34,901 nucleotides of DNA from Perkinsus chesapeaki (lineage: Eukaryota > Perkinsozoa > Perkinsida > Perkinsidae). Position 1 is the stretch's first letter. Every line of letters begins with the position of its first letter. Shown here piece by piece: positions 1 to 9,796 of the stretch. The DNA is taken from contig JAAPAO010000374.1 of the NCBI GenBank assembly GCA_013115145.1, forward strand, positions 1 to 34,901. Reading direction: 5' to 3'. The position numbers and the translations under genes were made by a program. Under the pieces are notes generated by a model that did not search any database, had not been told where the DNA came from, and saw nothing but the letters and a program-made list of their open reading frames with translations.

Positions 1-378
1 GAAACGGAAATGAAACCGCGCTCGCATGAGCGAAGCGAAGGATCACAGATATACAAACGTCATGCATCTACAATTTGTACGATAAGGTTCGTTTACTACG
101 ACACTGGCGTGACGAGAAGCACGAGTTTAGTTTGTACTTCTCATTAGGAATCTTAGCTTGACCCGTACCTCAAGATACGCCATTGGCAGTAGCATCCGTA
201 CGAATCTCCTAAGTTTAGGCTCTACTACAATACTGCCCCTCTACAAGCAAGACACCTCTACTGTGTAGTTACTACTACTGCTAACATAATTGTTATCATT
301 ATACGTACTACAACATTTTTCACTACGAAAGTAACTACTCTATATATTATTTCCCCCATACTAAGTTCCCCTTATTAC
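1..378 (-). other. 3' flank or intron of sufC, no exon recognised
   Basis: This stretch follows the strong splice donor at 378 (AAGCAG|GTAATAAGG on the minus strand). I translated the minus strand and found nothing resembling the missing SufC C-terminus, in particular no H-loop motif such as VTHY. The stretch is AT-rich near 240-360 and ends at the left edge with a small stem, CGCTC-GCAT-GAGCG. It is best read as part of a SufC intron that continues out of the window; a truncated gene is the alternative. Confidence 0.4.
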
Positions 379-1296
379 CTGCTTCAATGCGTCCACATCC
401 AGCCCACTATCAATCTCATCAAAGATACACAATCTTGGCCTCAACACCACAGCATGCAGCAGCTCCACACGCTTACGCTCCCCACCAGACATACCGGTAT
501 TAACCGGTCTATCCAAGTACTCAATCAACTCCTCACCTCTCTCAACTTCCGTCAATCTATTCTTTGCAAAGTTGTAAAACTCAAAGGGAGACAACTCCTT
601 AAGCCCTCTCGATTTTCGAGAGGCATTTAAAGCAGCATGCAGTAAGGTAAAGTTGGTGAGCCCCGGTATCTCTACTGGAGCCTGCCAGGACATAAACATG
701 CCCAGCTTCGATGCTCTCTCATCCACTTCCAACTCGAGCACATCAGTACCGTTCATTTCCACATCACCATGGGTCACTTCGTACTGTGCATCGCCCATAA
801 GCACCCTCGCAAACGTGCTCTTACCGCATCCGTTAGGGCCCAATAAAGCCACCACTTCACCAGGCTGAAGGTCAAGTGTTACACCGTTGAGGATAGACAC
901 ATCGGGCGCCTCAGCCAAGGTAGCATGGAGATTCGATACATGCAAACCTCCGCCGCCACTGCCAGCAGCAACCTTAGCATCGCCGCTGGCTCGTCTCTTT
1001 ATTCGACTCGCTATCATCCCAGACACCGTCAATGCACCACCGACAGCCAACACGTCGAGGAACCTCCGCCCTAGACCAATAGGTAAGCCACTAGCTTGAA
1101 AGGATCGCTCAGCCGCCCTCACAGGAAGACCACTGCTGGCCGATAAAGAGTTCCGGCTCACCGATGAGACAACAGGAACTACAAAGAGGCTCGCAGTGTA
1201 TAATAAAGAGGAGCATAGGAGGTAGCATCCTAGAGCTAGGATGGTTAAGCCTGGTAGGGTAGAGCGATGTATAGATGGTAAGGGGGGTGGACGCAT
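379..1296 (-). CDS. sufC: SufC-type Fe-S cluster assembly ABC ATPase, plastid-targeted, 3' part missing
   Basis: SufC is the ATPase of the SufBCD scaffold that builds Fe-S clusters; in plastid-bearing protists it acts in the plastid. The visible exon encodes 306 residues. A hydrophobic stretch near residues 14-45 followed by a basic, Ser/Ala-rich region looks like a bipartite signal plus transit leader. The ABC domain follows: Walker A GPNGCGKST, a Q-loop region SWQAPVEIPG typical of SufC, signature MSGGERKR, and Walker B with IFDEIDSGLDVDAL, the SufC form of this motif. The first true ATG is at 1296; TTG codons precede it. The exon stops at AAGCAG|GTAATA, so the H-loop and the last 60-70 residues must lie in an exon left of the window or are lost. 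Plastid targeting is inferred from the leader. Confidence 0.85.
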
Positions 1297-1386
1297 CAAC
1301 AATGAAAGATTCTGACACCTCTAGCTGTCACCCACCTCTGAGCACTACACACAATTTACACAGGAAATTGGAAAATACGGTATGAA

Positions 1387-4300
1387 TTATTCACCCCCTA
1401 CTCGAATGGGTTCCATGCCGAAATGAGCCAACACTTTCTCAACCTTTACAGGACATTCCTGATAATCGATAAAATGCAAGGTAATATTCCACAGTACCTT
1501 ATTAGAATAATACTGCAGGAGGAACGAAGTGGCCTTTCCCAATTCATCTATCCGCTCCTTATCTTCTATTAAACGCTCGAGTAACTAAAGTAGTATTATT
1601 GCTATAAAGAAGTGATCCTCTATAAAAGGCCACATCAACTACCTACTACAATAGAAGGCTTATGTACTATACACGGTCAATCTATCTTTATCCAGCTCTA
1701 GGTCTATATACAAACTTAACATGAAAAATATCAACTGTGAGCAACTGCTGCAATTAAGGTTGACGCTCCTCCGAATCGATTTGAGTGATTGTTTCTTTTA
1801 TAAATTAGAATTGTCGCCTTACGCTTGTATCCCAGTATCACCAACATTATGCCACATTTCCGGTAAATCTATTCGATAAAATGGTTTCCCCTATGCATAT
1901 CCTTCCTCCTCCTCCACTACCTCACAATATGCCTCAGCTGCCTTCTCATCCTCTCCTTTGATTTGATACACCTTCCCCAACTTAGGCAGTATATCCTTAT
2001 AAGCATTCCCATCCACTCTATGGTTCTTCCGGAATATCCTCCATGCCTATATATCACTTCAAACCGCCTGTCCCCATACTTACCGTCTCTAAACACACCA
2101 CAGCTTCATCGTCAAAGCACATACCGAGACAGCAGTTACCCAGCGATCTCCAGCCCACCAACAACTCTGGCCTGACAGTAGATTCCATAGAGTGTATTTA
2201 TTCCATTATTATCAAATATAGTATTATACACTGATGTTCATCTACTAGTATATTGACTAATTCATCTTCAAATATCATACTTGCAATAACTGGACGGCAT
2301 CACAGAGCTATCACTACCAGTCTTGAACCGTATACGATATTTCCTATTCAACATTCTCTCACAGAGTGCGAGCCCTCTGACACTTCCATAAACAGCTCAG
2401 GGGCCACTTTATGGATCTATTCGACATGCTTTCGTTAGCTTAATAGTTATGTAGATGTTGATAGGTGTAAGATGATAATAGTTTTAAGTAGATGATAGCT
2501 CCATCTTGGAGTGTTGTCATCAGGCCCGCAGTCTTCCTTCATTCCCTAGTAGACCACCCACCTCAGTTCAACTGCCTTTCTATAATAATATGCCGCATAA
2601 TTAATATGTCCTTGAGCCTCATACACCCTTCCAAGACCACACCAAGCCCTGAGAATACCGCTACTACTAATAAATAAACTATAGTGTAGATCGAAACTCC
2701 ATCCACCACCACTATCGCGAAATTCACCCCATTGATGTATGATCCAGTTCAGTTGCCTCCCGTAATGCCATGATAGCTGCCGATGCCACACCCTGCTGCA
2801 TGTACCTGCCCCTTCTATTCCACAAGCTACTCAACAACAACGACTTCAGTGCCTAAACTACCTACTCATTTCCAACACACACCATTGCCGCAGCCTTCTC
2901 CCTATTACTAGTGTACAATCTCGCTGCCTTCTGATAATACGATATAGCCTTATCACTATCCTGGCATGACCTAATAACCCAACCGCCTCTTCACAGCTCT
3001 ACCGCTACCCTCTACCCGTGATAGACCGCCATCACAAACATGGTCTCCGGTGCGTATTGGTCTATCCTCAGGCACCGGTGGGCCAGCCCCGCCAGCTGCT
3101 TCCGTCTATCCAATAACTTCCTACAAAACGACAGCCTATTCCACTTAAACAATGCCACGTACACATTCTTTCCGATGAATTATATCTTCTTTTCGCCTAT
3201 TTAGTGCAAGCCAATGGCCACTACGAATTTACTACTGAACCCCCCCCAATCCCCGAAGCTTTCCTCCTTGGTCAGCCACTTCCACTCCGACAAGGATCAC
3301 CCATATATTAATATTCTTCGACTAGAACACCCTCCCCAATTAACCTTATTATTATTACAGCAGGCCAGCGTGATGGTCAGCCCCCTTCACACTATCCTCC
3401 TCCTCCAGTGTAACAAATGCCTCAGCTGCCGCGTCAAACTCGCCACTCTCCAAAAGACATACTGCTAATCCAAGAGCAATACCATAATGTTTAGGGTGCC
3501 TCTCAGATAGCTTCTGGAACCTTACACTGAAATAACATAACTACTTGGGAAGGGCATACCTCCTGGCTGCCATTCTGAAGAGGGGCACTTCAGAGGAGGC
3601 TACTGCATTCAAACCAGACTGAGAACAGCAAGCCATAGAAAGAATGCTAGCAATAGGGACTAAGTGTCTAACTAAAACCATATTTCTATCAGACCTTCTA
3701 CTATATCAGTCCACTAATAACAACCTGTCATGCTCGAGGGAATTACCACACAGAAATTCAACACTTCCCTGACTATATGCAATGAATCAGGATGACGAGA
3801 TACTCGATATATATGGAAAAGAGTGAGACCTCCACATTATACAATTTCCAGCGCGCCCCGAATTATTCCCTATTACCTCAGCTGCCATCTTACATGCTGT
3901 AGCCCAAGCCATCTCAGAGATGGTCGCCCTATTGGAGCCCTCATCAACCGAAAGGTACTCATCTGCTGTGACCAACAACGAAGTCAAAAACTCATCCATG
4001 CTCCCAGCAGATACTCGAACAAGATTCTCCTCCGATAACGCACCTATCCCATACCATTTCGTGGCGCGCGGTCATTCCCCATCCTCCACCTTCTCTTAGT
4101 TGAATCTCTGATATTTTCATTCTGCACCGTATAAGGCCTTCCCAAGCTGGCCACAGCAGCGGTGCCATGGCTATAGAACGTTTATACAGCTCCATGGCCT
4201 CTTCTGGCCATACATCTACAAGAACACCAATAATATCTTACTGCCGGTAAAAGCCCATCCGGTGGAAACTAATACTACTATGAGATTCCTTTCTACCGCC

Positions 4301-5428
4301 GCCAGTGTGCATATTTGAGAAGCAGATCTCCAGTGAATGACTCAAAACGATGTGCTTGTAGAAATCTCAAATGATTAATATAAAAAATCACTTAATACTC
4401 CCAAAGTATGATTGACAGAGACCAATAGGGAAGCTTCCAAAACCTCCCGAGTGTGTTTCAGGGCCCATGTCGTGCTGCTGGCCGCTGCGGCGGCAAGACT
4501 GGGTAGAGTGACATCGAGAGCTCTAATCCAACCCAGGCCCCCAACCCAGCCACTACTACCGACACCCTCTTTGCCATGCCACAGTATTCTCTTATGCTTC
4601 CTCCACCATCCCTCCAGTAGATGCCCAAGGTGGTATCCTGCGATAGCATCCAACTTCCCAAGGTGCTTGTCGGACACAGTGGCCTCTATAAGGGACACTA
4701 GTTCCCTGTCAAAAGGTCTAAACTCCTCTTCATTAATTCGAGCTTCTTGCCTGAACCACCACATCACTTCTTGCCCTAACAGTCCGCCACCAACTACCCT
4801 TCAATCGCCCAGCACACTAGAGTGACCAGAAGACTCAGAGTAAGGTCGTCACCACCTGGGGGAAGCTCCTCGATCCGCTCCAGTCGAACAGCATTACGTA
4901 AATAATGTAACGCCTTCTTTGCCTTTAACAGCCTCCCCAATGACTGTAGTGCCCTGCCGTGCTCTCCTCTAGCAACCAGTGCCCATGGCTCCATTAGGGA
5001 CGCATCCGAAAGGTCTACAATGGTGGATATCAATAAAGCATGCAAAGCATGCCTATTCACCGGAGAAGCGATGCATGCTGCCGACACACGGACAGGTCCC
5101 TGAAGGCAGCTCCAGACCATGAAGCCACTGAGAAAGCAGTAAGAGATAATATAGGAGGGGGAGATATCACCTCCGCTGCTTCCGGCATGCCTCGCTCGAT
5201 AAGAACGCATTCAAACGCACCAATGGAGACGCCATTAGTAGCAGAAGAAGAAGAAGCCTTCTGGGCTCCTCCTCCTCCACGCGATGACAGACCATTACCA
5301 CGTGATGTTAAGGACATAATGGCGAGAGCGGTATGAACAAACCTCTCCGACAAGTTCCCATAGGAGCGCAATAATACACCGACAAGATCTCGAAGCAGTT
5401 GTGTTACATTACTAAGATTCATCGTCAT
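1387..5428 (-). CDS. APC8: Anaphase-promoting complex subunit 8 (CDC23), intron-rich
   Basis: APC8/CDC23 is a TPR scaffold subunit of the anaphase-promoting complex, the ubiquitin ligase that drives mitotic exit. No long reading frame exists, but separated minus-strand pieces follow the CDC23 order. They are a helical N-terminus (5428-5165); LLKAKKALHYLRNAVRLE (about 4940-4880); KLDAIAGYHLGHLLEG (about 4660-4615); EEAMELYKRSIAMAPLLWPAW (about 4205-4140, one residue shortened here to EEAMELYKRSIAMAPLLWP); YGIALGLAVCLLESGEFDAA (3460-3400); a LAHRCLRIDQYAPETMF block (about 3080); DKAISYYQKAARLY (about 2950); ASAAIMALREATELD (about 2760); AWCGLGRVYEAQ with AAYYYRKAVEL (2650-2560); LPKLGKVYQIKGEDEKAAEA (about 1960) and a C-terminal piece ending at the TAA at 1387. 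Clear introns are 1459-1497 (39 nt) and about 46 nt near 2985. Two junctions fit homology better with non-GT-AG ends. The exact exon set and the start (ATG 5428 or 5422) are uncertain. Confidence 0.75.
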
Positions 5429-7083
5429 CTAATTCGACTACATCAATATGACAATCGGGCCCAGCTTCCACAACAGCCACTTCATCTGTCTCCACCATCG
5501 GCCGTGCATCCTCAAATTGGCGAAAGATCAATGGCGTCGCTCCGCCGCATTTTGGTAAATCGTACATTGCCTCTTTCACCTTGTTGGTCTCCTTACCAAT
5601 TGAGGATAAGAATTCCTCTATAGACGAAACCAAAGGCATATTCGCCACGAAATAGGTCTGCGCGGGGACCTTATACCTGAGCAACTACTATACACCTGAA
5701 CTAACCATTCTCTTATAAGTCGAAGCACACTACGGAGCTAAAAGAAGACAAACCAGAGAATGACATCTTCCGAATACTAGAAACATATCATTCAGCTATA
5801 GCTGAAATATCACCCGGTCGCCTGTGGATCAACTCGGGGTTGGACCGAGTCTGTTCCATTAATTTACTCTATGACATAGAGATAACAAGACCAGTGCCCA
5901 ACAGTCATTACCAATTTTGGCGCGATACTCCCCCATACTAAGCCCCACACTTCCCCCATCCGTGACTACCATCGAATCGCTCGAGTCCGTTCCTGCAAAT
6001 ATGCGTATAAGGCAACTCGAGCATCACGATTGTCCAGGAGAAAATCCACAACGGCTTCGAGATGGTCCCAAAGGTCAGCACCTAACAAACGGCGGTTGCT
6101 ACCCGACATAGTGGCAGCCCACTCTCATCTGACAGCTACAACGGTGAGGACCGCCAAACTACTGCTCTGACCAACTCTAGCAAACCACAATAAACTCCCC
6201 AGCCCAAAAGCTTTGCTTCCGGTATCGATCGATACTTCATCCGAACTCATATGAGAGAAGACTATGTGGAATGCCAAAACGTTCCCCCTCGAGCAAAGGC
6301 TCGAAAGCCGAAGGGAAGCCTCTGCAGTAGAAGGAGCCGTCGCTCTCATCACCTACCCGCAAGTTGCTCCGATGTCTCTAGGAATTCTAATCCTCCTTCT
6401 AGAAAAGCTTCCTTTTCAGATTTCGATCGCATCTTCTTCTCGACATCTCTAGTCGCCAAAGATTCCTCCGCGGCCTGCAAGATGCTCCAAATCGCGCACC
6501 CTGAAGATTTTGACTTACCTGATTTCGTGCAAGATTCTCCTCGGCGTCCTCCTTCGCTTTTGTTAGCTCCATTATAGACTCATACAACTTGTAGTCGTTG
6601 TTCCGCATCGCCTCTGCGGCCTTAATTATATTAAACCTTGTAGAAATACCTCCACCAGGGATCGAACCAACGACCCTCACCCCTTATCCCTAACAAGACA
6701 AGCTAGTTCCCCGAGATGTTCTCGACTGAAATCCCGCAAGTCCAGACGTTCTGGAAGTCGCCTCATCGGTGACGCATCTTTCTCCTGTTTAATATTAACC
6801 ATCACTCCACACGCCGGCGCAGATGTCTCCCTCCTATCATCGAAAGGAGATTCCTAACAACGAGCTTATCACATCAGTCAACTCAAGCCAGCCAACTCAC
6901 TTCTGTACTTTCGCACATTCTACAGGACTGCTCCTGTCCCGTACCATGGACTCTATAAATCCCTTCACCCTCGCATAGGGGGCACTCGGAAATATCACCA
7001 TCGTCCGTGCAGCTACTACTATCTGGTACACGCTTCTTTACAACACCCAAAGCAGCTTTGATAAATATTGGGCATATCTTCAT
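5412..7083 (-). CDS. Uncharacterised Cys-cluster and coiled-coil protein, multi-exon
   Basis: I do not recognise this protein. Reading frame and canonical junctions give exons 6901-7083, 6681-6853, 6519-6636, 6357-6474 and 6321 onward, with introns of 47, 44, 44 and 35 nt. A later pair, 5970-6111 and 5412-5676, joins in frame across a 293-nt intron. Whether that pair belongs to the same transcript is unresolved between about 6110 and 6250. The start ATG at 7083 gives a short hydrophobic N-terminus, then a paired-cysteine cluster (CPLCEGEG and CRMC, residues 34-57) resembling half of a DnaJ-type zinc site. A charged helix rich in E, K and A follows, likely a coiled coil (AKEDAEENLARNQAAEES across a splice). 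The C-terminus IDVVELDDDES matches a SUMO-interacting motif. The stop at 5412 overlaps the start of the APC8 frame by 17 nt on the same strand. Confidence 0.6.
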
Positions 7084-7200
7084 CTCAGTTTTAGCCTAAC
7101 ACATTCAACGTGACTCGTCGAAACTACAGCGATCTCTATACGACATAATAGGAACGGATTATGGTCTATTCGACCCTGTTGTGTTGTGATACTATCATCT

Positions 7201-7223
7201 GTGTCTATCAAAATGATAGACAC
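7201..7223. repeat. Perfect 10-bp inverted repeat, AAA loop
   Basis: GTGTCTATCA-AAA-TGATAGACAC is a perfect 10-bp stem with a 3-nt loop. It lies 118 bp upstream of the minus-strand start at 7083 and about 630 bp upstream of the plus-strand ATG. A dyad protein-binding site in a divergent promoter, or a hairpin in a 5' UTR, are both possible. Confidence 0.6.
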
Positions 7224-7415
7224 TTACTGGACCGTCTTGAGAGTGCTCGGGGGGAAGGGACTTTGATTTAAAGTAGTCAAGACCAATTTGATAACTTGAA
7301 CATATTTAATGTTAATTAATAGACGTGAATGTGGATTATTCCAAGGTGAGGGGATAACGTTCGACGTCTGGGTAACGGGTTCAAAAATGGGCAAATGATT
7401 AACTTTCCTGGAGTC

Positions 7416-7442
7416 CCTCCGGAGGTTTTTGGGATACCTCCG
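7416..7442. repeat. Overlapping inverted repeats CCTCCGGAGG and CGGAGGT...ACCTCCG
   Basis: CCTCCGGAGG (7416-7425) is a perfect 10-bp palindrome. Its right half also pairs with ACCTCCG at 7436-7442 to form a 7-bp stem with a 9-nt loop, so two alternative structures compete. The role is unknown. Confidence 0.45.
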
Positions 7443-7855
7443 ATGCTTCAGACACTACCGGCTTATCGCAGTTTGTTGGCAAACTGGACCGGAAAACACA
7501 AAGGCCTCCGCCCAATCACAAAGGAGTAAAACGTTTAATCTTGGTTGCTGAAGAATCGATTTGGTTAACGTTAAATGTTGAACATTTTTCAACTTGCCTT
7601 CACTTAAAAATGAATATGCTGATCGTGGTCGAATTCGGCTTCCCACAGTGATGGTGGGGAAAGGGTTATTACGACCTGCAAGTGTTTTCAAGGAGGATGC
7701 TCAATTTGATAGTAAAGTTCGAGGCACGCTACCAAGGGAGACGTGCGATGAGACACGAGACAAGACCTTGCCAATTTCCCTGTCTCATTCATCCTTCCAA
7801 AAAGTTTTCAGCCGTCTCGTTATTCGAAAAGAGACTGATTTTTAAACAACTGAAT

Positions 7856-9197
7856 ATGAAGCTAGCCACTGCCGGCATCTTTAACCTCATCATCGAGGTA
7901 TTTGGGAGTAATAAGGGCAGCATGGTTTCTGGTATGGTACCTCGATTTATTCCACTTGGTGTTTATCAAACTACTGGTGATGTGCCATTCTTTAGCCATT
8001 TTATTTTGAGAATCAAACCAGGAAATAAAGGAGGGTTGGAATTCCTAGCTGGTCAAGTGGAACACAACTTCATACAATCGGTCCCTCTACCTGACCTTAA
8101 GATGGACATGTCTAGTTTGGAGATACCCGGTCAACGATGCTGGTTACTGCTTTGTGAAGGATTGCCGGAATGCGTTAACAAGATCAAACAAGTGAGTTGG
8201 ATATTGAAAAGGAACGTGGGCAACACTCCACTTCCCCTCCGATCAAGTTCAATTGTCGCCTGCATGTCTAATGAGGGTAACGTTATATTAAACTTACGTG
8301 GCAAAGAGTTCCCCATGCGAAAGGTATCAGATGAGCCAGACTTTGCTCTAGAGAAGCCTATTGAAGTACCGGAGGATGGTTGGTATGTTACCGTCGGGCC
8401 TGTGGACGGCATCGACAGTGTGAGCATACATTTGGAGAATGGAGAAGGGGAGGTGATAATGACGGTTAATGGACATAGTGAATTGAAGAAATATCATACT
8501 CTGAAGATACATCCACTCGCCCCACGTTCGAAAACGAAGACAAGGTGTTACGAAATAGCCATCCGCTTCTCGCGAAGGATAATCTTGATTAAATTGGCAA
8601 TGTTCGATCCTGCACTGGGACATTGGCCGGTGATGATATGTCGAGACAGGGAACTAGTAACGTACTTGGCACTTGGTCAGAGATATGTTCGCTTAGTGAA
8701 GGATGATGGTACTAGAGGTAATAAAAGAGAGAATCCCGGAGAACAGCAGCCGTCCAGAAAGAGGAAGAACACGAACGTTTACAGTGTGGCGAAGAAACTA
8801 CATGCTGCGACTGAATACGAGGAAGTCTTGCCCAAAGTTGATATTACCGAGTGATAAGGACAATGGTGGACTACTGAATATGCTAGCGGCGGCTGGCGGA
8901 CGTGACACATCAGATTCTGCGGAACTTGCTCGATGGGTTAGCGAAGACGCTGATGAGTTTTTGAATATGCTTGGAGAGGACTCGTCGAAAATTGATACAT
9001 TCCGATGAGGCTCTGGATTAAATGGTAATGTTACGCCTCGTGCAGGAGAAATGCCCTCGACAAGTCACCCAGCAGCCACTCATGGAGATACCATATTACA
9101 AGAGATGATGGGAAATGATGGTGTGGATTCAGAAGTAGATCTTGATCAGTGGATTAGAGAGGAGGGCGATGAGCTTATAAAGACATTGGGTGAATAA
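7856..9197 (+). CDS. Lineage-specific protein with C-terminal acidic W-x-E repeats, interrupted by an in-frame TGA
   Basis: I do not recognise the family. The ATG at 7856 opens MKLATAGIFNLIIEVFG, weakly like a signal peptide. The frame runs 327 residues without an intron and ends in a basic stretch, QPSRKRKNTN, like a nuclear localisation signal. Removing 8837-8858 (GTTGAT...GATAAG, 22 nt) keeps frame and adds 49 residues up to a TGA at 9006. The same frame stays open for 62 further codons to a TAA at 9195. Both C-terminal parts hold a related module: LARWVSEDADEFLNMLGE before the TGA and LDQWIREEGDELIKTLGE after it. The TGA may be a recent nonsense mutation, a readthrough site, or the true end with a decayed copy behind it. 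A one-base frameshift is the alternative to the 22-nt intron. Confidence 0.55.
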
Positions 9198-9634
9198 TAT
9201 CATAGTCGTAATTGCAATGCAGTGAACCACCACTGTAAATGGTGAGAGAATGAATCTTCCAAATGACATGCTCTCTATGGTATAAAGTGGTTGTGTGCCA
9301 AATCCAAGTGTTGTGTTGATATCTTTTCATATTGTTGCCAATATACTTTATTACATTTATATTCTATCAGTTTACAAATTAACAGTTCCTCTATTATTGC
9401 ACTACCCTTTGACCAATTCCACTGATGATTATTAAATCAATAATCCACCGTCAGTGAACTCGTACTGGTCGTCCAAAAAGCATGTAAAATACATGTATGG
9501 TCGATTTGAAAGCAACTAATCGAATAAGAATGTTATGATAGAACTATGCAAAGAAAGTAACGATTATCATCTGAAAATCCTATCTAGAAGTACTCTATAT
9601 TTAATATGGAGAAGGTTTTTTTGCTTTGGCCTAA
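9198..9634. other. Intergenic, no gene seen
   Basis: This is the AT-rich 3' flank of the plus-strand gene. I found no convincing exon or RNA gene. It leads into the hairpin cluster at 9635-9796. Confidence 0.5.
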
Positions 9635-9796
9635 GTATTAGTCAGCCGACTAATACCAGGGCTGGGCTAGCCAACCGACCAGGCAGTGCAGTACTGGTAG
9701 CTGGCTGCCACCGAGATTAGTCCGTCCTTTACCAACCCAATCTCGAATCTAGTGTTGCCAGGGTTGGCAACACTGGGCAACCTAGCGTTGCCCAGT
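9635..9796. repeat. Cluster of perfect hairpins between convergent genes
   Basis: At least four inverted repeats follow one another. GTATTAGTC/GACTAATAC is at 9635-9656 (9-bp stem, 4-nt loop). GGCTAGCC is at 9665-9672. CGAGATT/AATCTCG is at 9712-9745. AGTGTTGCCA/TGGCAACACT is at 9751-9774 (10 bp, 4-nt loop). ACTGGGCAAC/GTTGCCCAGT is at 9772-9796 (10 bp, 5-nt loop). The last loop contains the stop codon of the SAP-domain gene at 9782-9784. The position between convergent genes suggests 3'-end formation or an inserted short palindromic element. Confidence 0.7.

Larger units (their letters stand above)
7084..7855. other. Divergent intergenic region with hairpins
   Basis: This region separates the minus-strand gene starting at 7083 from the plus-strand gene with its first favoured ATG at 7856. 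It is AT-rich around 7290-7330 and holds two hairpins listed separately. Short open frames on both strands do not look like genes. An ATG at 7697, in frame with the downstream gene, could extend that protein by 53 residues, but the extra sequence is basic and unlike a leader. Confidence 0.5.

Noticed and set aside
6640-6705. tRNA-like sequence on the minus strand (GGTTCGATCCC B-box and TAGC A-box-like element)
   Set aside because: The acceptor and T stems do not pair and the box spacing is short. The same bases make a good coding exon ending VRDKG and a 44-nt intron.
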